A stretch of 64,000 bases of DNA, from positions 1-64,000 of the forward strand of contig JAMKCH010011854.1 in assembly GCA_023653785.1 (NCBI GenBank). The letters are read 5' to 3'. The stretch is from Ophioderma brevispina. Its lineage: Eukaryota; Echinodermata; Ophiuroidea; Amphilepidida; Ophiodermatidae. The notes beneath the pieces were generated by a model. That model made no database searches. It was not told the origin of the DNA and worked only from the letters and a program-made list of their open reading frames with translations. This document shows positions 54,953-64,000 of the stretch, piece by piece (within the stretch, counting starts at the first letter, position 1; the number at the start of each line of letters is the position of its first letter). The position numbers and the translations under genes are program-made.

Positions 54953-56864
54953 GACAATATTTGAGTATGCTATAAAGTATATTTTGCTCCTTTTTACATC
55001 ATCATGTAACAAAGGAGGGTGGTATTCTCAAATGGGCTCTAACTTTATACCCAGGGTTTGAAGTTGAATTATATAATATACTCTCCAAAACTAAGAATGG
55101 AATTAAAAGTAGAATGCTTTAGTGAACACCCTACACTCCTTGAAACGAGTTAATAAGGAGAGTATATGAATGCATTTCACTCTTATATTCCTCAAATTCC
55201 ACCTTACTACCTGTGAAATTTAGTCCTTTGTGAATTTTAATCTTATTCACTCTCATTTCTCACTTACCTCATTCCTTTGAGAATAAAAATTACTTTTACG
55301 GAGAAAAATAAGCAAACCAAATATTAGAGTATTATTAGACTCCGGAGAAATGTTTATAATCCTTTCTAATTTTTCATTTCCCTTTTCGTCTTTTTTTTAA
55401 TCATCGATATTTCCTTTCTAAGAAGGAAAAGAAAACGTTTCCACAATAAAATTTTATAAAGTGATCTGAAATCGACGTTCAGTGATCTACAAACCAATTA
55501 TTAGCTGTATAGGCGAAGGAAATTGCTATTAAATGTAATACTTTGACAACGAACTCATGTAATTTTAGGCATAATGTGGAAAATGGGAGTTTAAGGAAAC
55601 CTCTCATTTTGGTTTTGGAACTCCTTCCGAAAACAAATCGTTTTTCAAAAGTCTATCTAATATTGAAAAACGTGAAAAGCAAGAAAGTAAAAAAAACAAC
55701 CTTTTGTTATTTTAAGGAGTAGCCCGTTTTGACGTATTAGTTCTGTTGCCCGATCTGAGTATAACAAGTTCAATCAAGTATACAAAAAAAGGGATTTGAA
55801 AACCACTTTAGTTTATAAAAAAATGAGAGTATCAGTTTTTAGCGCAAAGCGTGCTTTTCTTAATAGATTTAACATATCTATACAGTACTGTATATATGAA
55901 CCTAGTAATAGTACTAGCTGTGAACTGCATTTTTGTAAACATTGCATTGAGTTTGTATATATATTCAGCTAGACTTTTTTATTTTATTTTAGTCCGGCTG
56001 AGTGACGTAAACATTCGATGTTTACCGCATTAGCTCATGTAGACTAGAATTCAAACGTATACAATCTTTGCTTCTCATTTTGTGTTTTATTTCGCTCTTT
56101 ACTTTTTTATAGGCTTATGATAGTTATCTACTGCTTACATTACAATGTTCAAATTCATTTTCTGGGGTTAAATTATACTTTCAGCTAAAAATGATCAGAA
56201 TTGGGATAAAGGTATAAACAACATGATGAAGACGCTTCTTGTTTTTGATTGAAACAATATCTTACGCGAGTTTGCTTAAAAAATAGAAAATATTTTCATA
56301 TCGTCGCTGGGCAGGAAAAACCAAAGAGGTTCTATATAGATAGAGAGGCAAAACGTTACGTCATCTTTAGAAATTCATCGTCTCGCATGTTTTGCCGACC
56401 ACAAAGAAAAACATAGAGTACCAACAATAGAAAGCAATGGCTGCCTCCGCTTCTTCCACATACTGTGGGTGCCGCTTTGCATATACACTAATCGGTAGTG
56501 ATACAAATTGATGTATGTGTTAGAGGTGGCCAGGTGTAATAATAGTGCACCTGGATCATTGTGCTCAGATACTCTTTTTTCTCATAATGCAATGCGCGCT
56601 TAGGTGAAAAGATGTATTCATTGAGGCGGTTTATTTAAATCAAGACGACTGACGTTCATTTCATTCGTTGTGTGGCCATGGGTAGGACAAAATTCAACCA
56701 CCCAATAGCACCCAACATCCAACAACTGATATTTTGACGGATTGTTTGTATCGAATTGACATTATGTGTGTATACAAGCACCCAAACTAATAATTATTCC
56801 GTGCAATATTCAAAATGTCAGCGCCCAGCACGGACGACTGGTTTTGAATGGGCTTCACCCCCTT
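54953..56864. other. Intergenic, nothing recognised
   Basis: AT-rich sequence with short ORFs and no structure I could name. Confidence 0.4.
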
Positions 56865-56982
56865 GGGAAAAACCTCCTATGTTTTCTGGCCCTTGAACAT
56901 GTTTAAAGCAATCCCATAGTATAAGTTACATTTGAGATTACCTTTATACATGTTCCAGGGCCAAAGACACTGAAGGTTTTTC
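56865..56982. repeat. Foldback element
   Basis: GGGAAAAACCT...TCTGGCCCTTGAACATG is mirrored by CATGTTCCAGGGCCA...AGGTTTTTCC, giving imperfect arms of about 40 bp. Confidence 0.75.
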
Positions 56983-57074
56983 CTGCATTGCCCAATGACG
57001 ATATTCAAGTGCCTCTCAAAAGCTCTCAATTCAATTTGTAACAGAATTGTGTAAATTACAATAACATTAGTTGC

Positions 57075-57281
57075 AATAGACCGTATTCAATAGCCAGCCA
57101 TGTTGGTAGACAAGATAGACGCATTCCAGTACTACAATACATTCACCTGTCAATGATCCCTGTGCAATCGCTAAACATGGATCGATTGACAGCTTAATGT
57201 ATTGTAGTTGTAGTCCTGGAATGTATGCATCTTGTCCACCAACATGTCTGGGGGCTGACGTCATATTGAATACGGTCTATT
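57075..57281. mobile_element. Palindromic MITE with AATAGACCGTATTCAAT termini
   Basis: The ends AATAGACCGTATTCAAT and ATTGAATACGGTCTATT are exact inverted repeats. Inner arms (CATGTTGGTAGACAAGAT, and TACAATACATT against AATGTATTGTA) make the whole 207-bp unit a hairpin. Confidence 0.87.
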
Positions 57282-58019
57282 CTATAGGTGAAAGGTCATA
57301 CAGGGCATCCAGCCTCCACAAAAATCAAGTGCCTCTAAAAGAATTCTCAATTCAAAGTCAAACTTAAACTGAAGATATCTTTGTGCATGTGATTCTCTTT
57401 CAATGACCTTAGTTACACGTCCATAGGTCAAAGGTAACATAGGGGAAATGTTAAATTTAGTCTATAGCACTTCAGGTTGTGCAAAATGTACTGATGCTAT
57501 ACTTTCCATAGAGAGTAACAAATTCTCATGAAACTCAAGGAGTATCTTTGTTTGCTAAATGATCTTTCTTTTACATAAATATTTAATATTGTTAAAATAA
57601 ATGGATTGGTAAAAAAGATGTTTCTTTTAAAATATCCTATTGTGCCTTACTCTAGTTTAACCATGTGTGTTGAAATTGAAATTAAGTGTGTGAATGCGTG
57701 TACAAGAAGGTGCGCGAGTGTGGGGCTTGTATGTGTGTATATTCGTGGATGTTTGTGTTTTTAGGTTTACGAATGTACAAATAATTTGCTAATTTTCATA
57801 TAAGGATATATCGTTTGTTTTTATGTGTAGATTACTCACATTCAAGACAACATAGAACTATTTGTATGATAATTGTCGTGCTCTTTAAATTTTTTTAAAA
57901 CTTGTCTTGTCTGTTATTAATAAATTTGAATGGAAAGAGTATCGTTTGTGTTATTTTAGTCATTGTTTCATTTAACACCCCTATTAAGCCTTCACTGTTA
58001 GCACAAAATTAATCAAGTT
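57282..58019. other. Intergenic, nothing recognised
   Basis: A GT-rich stretch lies at 57,660-57,780. No gene was found. Confidence 0.4.
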
Positions 58020-58440
58020 GTTTTAAAATTTTAAACAAACCGGTTTACGCATGGTCATATCGCTTTCAACCTTGTTTAAAAATTAAGCAACTTGTTTAAA
58101 AATTTAACAGCTTGTTTAAAAATTTAACAGCTTGTTTAAAAGTTTAAGCATCAGTTGTTTAAATTTTTAAACAAGTTGTTTAATTTGACTTTTAAAACAA
58201 GGTTGAGCGATGACCAGGGTAAACAGCAGTTGGTTAAAGATTGCGAGTTGTTTAAAAAAATGTTTAAAACTTATACAACCTTGTTTAAGACAACATGTTA
58301 TAACAACAAACTAAACAATGTTGTTTAAAACTTAAACAATGTTGTTTAAAACTTAAACAATGTTGTTTAAAACTTAAACAGCAGCACTTTAAACAACCCT
58401 CTTTTTAAACAGCAAAATTTTAAACAGTGTTCTAACAGTC
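58020..58440. repeat. TTGTTTAAAANTTTAA palindromic tandem repeats
   Basis: CTTGTTTAAAAATTTAACAG repeats near 58,080-58,140 and TGTTGTTTAAAACTTAAACA near 58,320-58,380, with both orientations present around a central inverted pair. All centre on TTTAAA. Confidence 0.85.
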
Positions 58441-58916
58441 TTAAATATTTATGCACCTAGTGACGGTTAAATACATGAAAATAGACTACTGCATTGTCTG
58501 ATCTCGCATTTGATAAACTGGACTATTTGCTTGGAGTCCATTTGAAGAAATCAATCTTTAAACAAATCAAATACGTATACAAATGCAATTCATACAGATT
58601 TCGTTTTTACGTGATAAACCAATGACGACGTCAATATTTGGGATTTCTTGGCCGCCACCGCTTGAAATTTCCTAAATATTTGAGACTGCCATCTGTGCAT
58701 CTTCAGAATGTTGAAGCCACGTAAGCTGGAAAGTAGTATATAGGTTGTGATCTTGAAATAAAGGACGAAGAAATTACACATGCCGGGGCGCACAAACCCA
58801 AGGACCATTGTATCAAAGTGTCATGAAAAGTGATCGACATAATGTGGATACACCATGCAATTATGTTTAGGGTTAACATTTTAACCACAGAAACACAGAC
58901 AGACGCACACGGGAGT
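58441..58916. other. Intergenic, nothing recognised
   Basis: Only short minus-strand ORFs without known domains. Confidence 0.4.
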
Positions 58917-59061
58917 TTCCATAACCTGACCCATCTGACACTTTTTCTGACACACTTATGAATTCGGAAACCTTAACGGAATAAACCTGTGCTTTATTCC
59001 GTGAAGGGTTTCCGAATTCATAAGTATGTCAAAAAAGTGTGTCAGATGGGTCAGGTTACGG
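58917..59061. repeat. Long hairpin with CGGAATAAA core
   Basis: Arms of about 65 bp: CCTGACCCATCTGACAC...TTATGAATTCGGAAACC against its complement, with CGGAATAAACC and GCTTTATTCCG beside the loop. Same core motif as hairpins at 3,912-4,070 and 16,102-16,150. Confidence 0.88.
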
Positions 59062-59145
59062 ACACACACTGCCAAATTAATCCCTATGTGCCCTCCTGCA
59101 GACGACACAAAAAGTACATTAATATGACACGTGTTCGTCATTTTT

Positions 59146-59558
59146 GAGAACAGGTTGCCATATTCAGCAACCTTGACAATACAAATTTGCAATGATTTCA
59201 TTTTGAGAATAGGTTGCCATATTCTGCAACCTGGACAATACAAATTTGCAATGATTTTATTTTGAGAATAGGATGCCATATTCTGCAACCTGGACAATAC
59301 AAATTTGCAATGATTTTATTTTGAGAATAGGATGCCATATTCTGCAACCTTGACAATACAAATTTGAAATGACTTCATTTTGAGAATAGGTTGCCATATT
59401 CTGCAACCTTGACAATACAAATTTGCAATGATTTTATTTTGAGAATAGGATGCCATATTCTGCAACCTTGACAATACAAATTTGAAATGACTTCATTTTG
59501 AGAATAGGATGCCATATTCTGCAACCTTGACAATACAAATTTGCAATGATTTCATTGA
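59146..59558. repeat. 59-bp tandem repeat, seven copies
   Basis: GAGAATAGG recurs at 59,146, 59,205, 59,264, 59,323, 59,382, 59,441 and 59,500, an exact 59-bp period. Each unit contains a small inverted pair, AGGTTGCCATATT and CTGCAACCT, then GACAATACAAATTTG. The G-to-A variant AGGATGCC alternates among copies. The minus-strand 113-codon ORF is a by-product. Confidence 0.95.
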
Positions 59559-59984
59559 GAAAAAAATAACAATAGACATATTTCAATTGACTTAAAATGC
59601 TTCAAAATAACAAAAAGTACATTAATGACACATATTTTCATCAGATTCTTGGTAATTTGTAAGAATGGTTTGAAAAGTTGAAGAAAGGGACACGATTTTA
59701 GAATGGAATTGCCAAGTCGTAAATTTTGTTCAATCCCTCGACCCAATACATATTTGTTCAAAAGTATATACATCGAGCATACAAATCTAATTGAAATATA
59801 ATTAAAGTTACCTTAACCCTCTGGGCACTACCTGCCTATCATCGGCATCTAGAGCAGTGTCTTGATTGGTTACTTGGAAGGTAAGAATGTTGGTATGATT
59901 TTAATACACAGAGAAATAGAATCATTGCTTTGTCATTGGTTACGCGGATCTCATGTTTTATCCTGTAATCTCTTCTTATCGTGT

Positions 59985-60540
59985 CCAAACACTGTGGTTC
60001 TCAAATATGATCCAGCCAGAGATGGGTACAACGTCTGGCTGCTTCACTGAATTCCGCAAGGTCCTTGTTTGTGCATTGTTGCTCCAGCAGTGGGCAGACC
60101 AAGAGGTGTTCCATTGTCTGTGGTGCTGCTCCACAACCACAGGCAGCATCCTGGTCCGCCCCCAGACAGCACCACTCCCGCAAGGAAACCCCAGATCCGC
60201 CAGCTCCGGCTCTCAATCTATTGAGGCACCGCCACTCAGCCCACGAGGAGCCAGCTCCAGGCGGGAGATGCCCACCAGGCCCAACACCGACAGACGTTAC
60301 TGGCCGATGGCAAGCCCTTCCCCCCACAAGGCGACTCTCTCTACCTCCCCAGAGACTGTCTCAAGAGGCCGGACCTTGCTTAAGAAACTCTCTCTAGATT
60401 TAAGGCGGCCGGCAGCAGGCATCTGTCCAGACATAGGGTGCTTCACATTGGATACCCGGCAGCCACGCCCCCGCACGCCCGCCACGCCACGACGGATGTC
60501 TGGTGGAGCAATTCCTGCTCGGATGCACAAGTAATATCCT
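59985..60540 (-). mobile_element. 5'-truncated non-LTR retrotransposon, RT C-terminus
   Basis: GC-rich island in AT-rich DNA. On the minus strand one frame reads CIRAGIAPPDIRRGVAGV, HPMSGQMPA and RLKSRESFL. A second frame reads CLNRLRAGAGGSGVSLREWC, a C-C-H-C-like CGCGAAPQTMEHLLVCPLL and DLAEFSEAARRC. This is the standard C-terminal region of many marine LINE ORF2 proteins, split by one frameshift near 60,300-60,330. The 193-codon plus-strand ORF over the same DNA is its shadow. Confidence 0.83.
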
Positions 60541-61871
60541 ATCCTGTAATAAACTGTTGCAACGTTTCGTAAACGCCAAGGTCAGAAATACCCTTTAAAC
60601 AAAAATAAATGAGCCTTGTGCACAAATGATCTGATTTTTTTTTTATATAATAACACTAATGTAATACGATTGTTATCAAACTGATTGGTTCAAGAATTTG
60701 GCATGTCCAAACCACAGTTACGATTCAATAATGATAGACTCAAATTTAAGATTTTACAGTCTTACTTTTAAAAATGTACTCAGATCTGACGACATATGTC
60801 CAGAATTAAAAAAGGAAGTGTTGCAGTTTAACGATTATGTCCTCACAGTGAAGATACTCCAAATTCATGAGTGTCTTCTTCATAAGTTCCCTTTTCGGAG
60901 GGGTTCTGAAAATATCTTTGTCCAGCAGTTCAAGACGACGGGGTTGTTCCTCGACGCCACTAATATTCAGCAGTGCAAAAATCCAAGAATTACACCACCA
61001 AAAATCTGCATGTAGTCTGTTGCAAAGTCAAGCTTTAATTGCGACCACAAACTGGAATCTGTTTTGATTCGAAAAACTGAAGCTCTTTTGGCCTGAAAGA
61101 TGACAGCAGAGAAATAGCTTGCACATTCAGCCCCTGTGGTATCTGTAATATTGTTTGATCCTGGCACTATGTACTGCACAGATCTAACATTTCTGCATAT
61201 CAAAATTGATTTTTACAACTGGCACTTTAACTTCTGGCCAACTTCTCTATTATATATCTGTATTTGTGTTTTTCAGCTAGTTTCCCCAATCTCTAATAAC
61301 AACTATTACAGCATCATCATGCATAAATAGCCTAATACTCTCCAATTAAATCACACACAAATGACGTCATATGGATTGTATCATCTTGCAATAGTGACAT
61401 CATGGAAACTACTTATTTTGCAATCTTGCAAACTTTCACAAAAACTTTGAAAATACCAAGATATTTATAGTACTTAGCTCATCTAGCATGATCTCGAAAG
61501 CATAAACAACACCTGGAACAATCTCAATATAGCATTAGGGTATTTCCATGTTTCTCTTCCATAATAAATAAAAGTATTTTACTGTGAAAAATCTTTACTC
61601 AAGTAAAATAGAGAAATAAAATAATATTTTAATCACAAAATGGGGGACACTATAACAGAACCAATCAAACAGATTGTATGAAAGATGGTAGTGTCTTTGG
61701 GAGTTAATATGCTACAATTCAGAGAAAACCAAGTCCAAATAGGAACCACATGGGAGCGCCTGTTTCAACTCGCTGTAAGTTTTCTTCATATTAAAGATGG
61801 GTGACCTGATCATGGTACAAGTTTCGATTGATAACCCATCACCAAAAACATCTACTTACAAATTTTGTAAT
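60541..61871. other. Intergenic, no confident gene
   Basis: The 105-codon ORF at 60,698-61,015 has no known family. Confidence 0.35.
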
Positions 61872-62006
61872 AAAATTGGATTGATTCAGCCCAAATTTAT
61901 TGGTCGAGCTATGAGTTGCAAAAATATTGGGCCAGACGCAGTCGAGCCCAATATTTTAAAACTCATAGCGAGACCAATAAATATTGGGCGCAAATCATCC
62001 AATTTT
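61872..62006. repeat. Hairpin element inside an ORF
   Basis: Arms AAAATTGGATTGATT...CCCAAATTTATTGG and CCAATAAATATTGGG...CATCCAATTTT pair over about 60 bp around a loop near 61,935-61,950. The 96-codon ORF at 61,797-62,087 is a by-product of this palindrome. Confidence 0.82.
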
Positions 62007-62312
62007 ATCATTATCAGGCGTAGGATCCGATATTATTGCGTATCGGACACCTCAAAGCATGATAATGAATTAAATCTGTTTAGATAGTGGAAGCAAAATG
62101 TGATCTAAATTAGCTCTCGGGACGGTGTGTGCAGGAAATCTCTGAGTCAGCCTTTAAGAAACTTCTGATATTAGTTTACAAGGAATTCCTTACATATTTT
62201 ATACAAAACAAAATTAAAATGAGTAACCCTCTTTTTGAATCAGCCTATATGTGCGTTGTCTTTTAATTTGCATACCATTGTTATTGATCGGAAAGCAATA
62301 CGATTATTTCAG

Positions 62313-62388
62313 GTGGAAGGTGGATTACGACTGTAATGTCATTGTGTCCAACCTGAACCACAGCAGAATGTTTGCTGGTTTTATCTAG
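62313..62388 (+). CDS. Candidate terminal exon, unknown protein
   Basis: The acceptor CGATTATTTCAG precedes 24 codons reading WKVDYDCNVIVSNLNHSRMF and AGFI before TAG at 62,386-62,388. The composition looks coding, but there is no family match and no partner exon. Confidence 0.2.
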
Positions 62389-64000
62389 AAATGCTCAAAT
62401 CTCGCATTTCAGAATCGTTTTCAAATTTCAAAAGTATTCGATGGGCTGTGTATTTTGTGTTTAAATGTTGTTCATAGAACAGGCTTCTTTTTAAAGAGGC
62501 CAAAAGTGCATTATTTCGATTTGATAAAGCTCTTTCCAAGAAGCGTTTTGAGGTTGTTCCGTAAACAAGACAAATGCTAAACTGATGATATTTTTGAATG
62601 AGTAGATTAAAGCTAATATTACTGCAGTCATTCAGATATATCCACAAGTATACTACAAAATTGACAGCAATCTTCATTTGCTCTACATATCAAATAACTC
62701 CGTTCAGTGCTTCTTGTTATTATGCCGATAACCTCAAAAGAAAATGATTACGTTTATAAGTTTAAATTAACGTGAGCTTTCGGTAACTGTTATTCTACAC
62801 ATATGTTATTAGAAATAATTTGAGTGGAATGTGTTGTCGAGATCATGTCCTTGCTATTTTAAAGAGACGGGTTTGATGTTACAAATTGAGAAACAAACAT
62901 GGTATCTTCTGTAATCTTATCGGGTATCCAATACTCGACAGGCTTGTTTTGGAGATTATTTTTAGCTATTTGAGTATAAACATAACCTTGACCTAAAGGT
63001 ACATCATGCATTTGATATTTTAGTTGTCTTAATTGGCGTCATTCAGTAGCAATATTCTTGATGAATATTGATCAGTTACACATATTTTCATGTAATACAT
63101 CTAATTTATATCGTAAAATCAATGACATGTTCATCCGAAAATACAATTAAATATCATATTATTCATAGTACACTGCGCGAAATGAAATGCACTATTGAAA
63201 TTGAAAACAGAAAAGGTACTCGGAACATTGCTATTTTAGTGGGAATTGAATTTGCGGTGAATATACATACCTCTCTATTTATTCGTGCGTGCTTGCTTGC
63301 TTGCTTGTTTGCTTGCTTGCTTGCATATGAATAGCTTGTCTACTTTTTTCTATTTTTTGTTCATTATTATATTGTTCGTTCTATTAATCTCTCTTCGTTT
63401 CTTTACGTATTTCCTTTAACCATCATTTCGCCTATTCCTTCTTTCTTCTATACTTGTTTTTTTTCTAAATACCTACTTGTGCACTGTAGATTAAGCTTGA
63501 TGCCTTTGAGACAGTGTCTCTATTTATGCCAATATTTCTTCCACGAGATGAATTATTTCCTGGACATTTGAAACGTATAATCCATATAATCTATTTAATC
63601 AACTTAAGCCACTATATAGTGTCAGAAAGGTTTGACCTGTCCGTATTATGACTGTCCCTCTTACGAATTTATTCATCCTTGCGGGTTGTCATAATTCGTT
63701 ATTATTAACAATCCTATTAAAATACTGTGAATGGATAATTTTAACGTAGTTTAACCCGTCTCATTCAGGAAGAAATTTCTGATTCATTTTGATCAGCTGC
63801 AGATAAGTCGCAAAAGAAATTCTTCGACAAGATTGAAAACGTGATCTCTTCAAGTAGTTGGTGTTAGAAATAAATATAAGGAGATGTTTTGGTCTGTATC
63901 GGTTCACAACTCAACATGTCACAATGTATGTGGGAAATGTATTGTGTCATATCTATCACTTTTTTTGAACGTTAAAGACCCGTATCTCCAAATGACCTAC
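62389..64000. other. Intergenic, TTGC microsatellite at 63,290-63,324
   Basis: A short GCTTGCTTGC run is present. Nothing else was recognised to the window end. Confidence 0.4.

Noticed and set aside
59146..59558. CRISPR array
   Set aside because: Head-to-tail 59-bp copies have no unique spacers; it is a minisatellite.
59953..60534. Longest ORF in the window (193 codons, plus strand)
   Set aside because: The minus strand of the same DNA carries clear LINE ORF2 motifs, so the plus-strand ORF is a GC-rich shadow.
61797..62087. 96-codon ORF
   Set aside because: Most of it is the two arms of a hairpin element.

Overview
This is AT-rich animal genomic DNA. It has long introns, GT-AG splicing, non-LTR retrotransposon relics, many small inverted-repeat (MITE-like) elements and microsatellites. 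Nothing bacterial is present: no operons and no long intronless ORFs. The dominant gene is a trefoil plus glycoside hydrolase family 31 (GH31) protein with an N-terminal membrane anchor, the layout of the maltase-glucoamylase and sucrase-isomaltase family. With the repeat content this suggests a marine invertebrate, possibly a deuterostome, but the species cannot be fixed from sequence alone.

Layout. 1-9,160 is mostly intergenic. It holds two candidate terminal exons (2,504 and 4,392, the latter followed by AATAAA), two large hairpins, a CR1/L2-like retrotransposon relic ending in an ATGT microsatellite, and a palindromic MITE. From 9,160 to about 53,085 one plus-strand gene fills the window. 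An ATG at 9,240 starts a signal-anchor segment and a trefoil domain whose exon is present in three degenerate tandem copies. About 19 further exons follow, giving a beta-sandwich, the GH31 barrel and the C-terminal beta domains, for a single module of about 940 residues. Introns carry MITEs, a SINE head, LINE pieces, a GAT microsatellite, a second LINE relic and an array of perfect palindromes. From 53,090 to 64,000 the sequence is repeat-rich: foldback elements, TTTAAAC repeats, a 59-bp tandem repeat and a minus-strand LINE 3' end. No confident gene was found there.

Main point. The GH31 fold and most splice junctions are well kept, but the catalytic machinery is not. The nucleophile Asp of the IDMNE motif is Thr, the acid/base Asp of GDN is Asn, and several -1 subsite residues are changed. 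This looks like a membrane-anchored GH31 pseudo-enzyme. A few one-base frame breaks, mostly at homopolymers, could instead mean assembly error or a young pseudogene.
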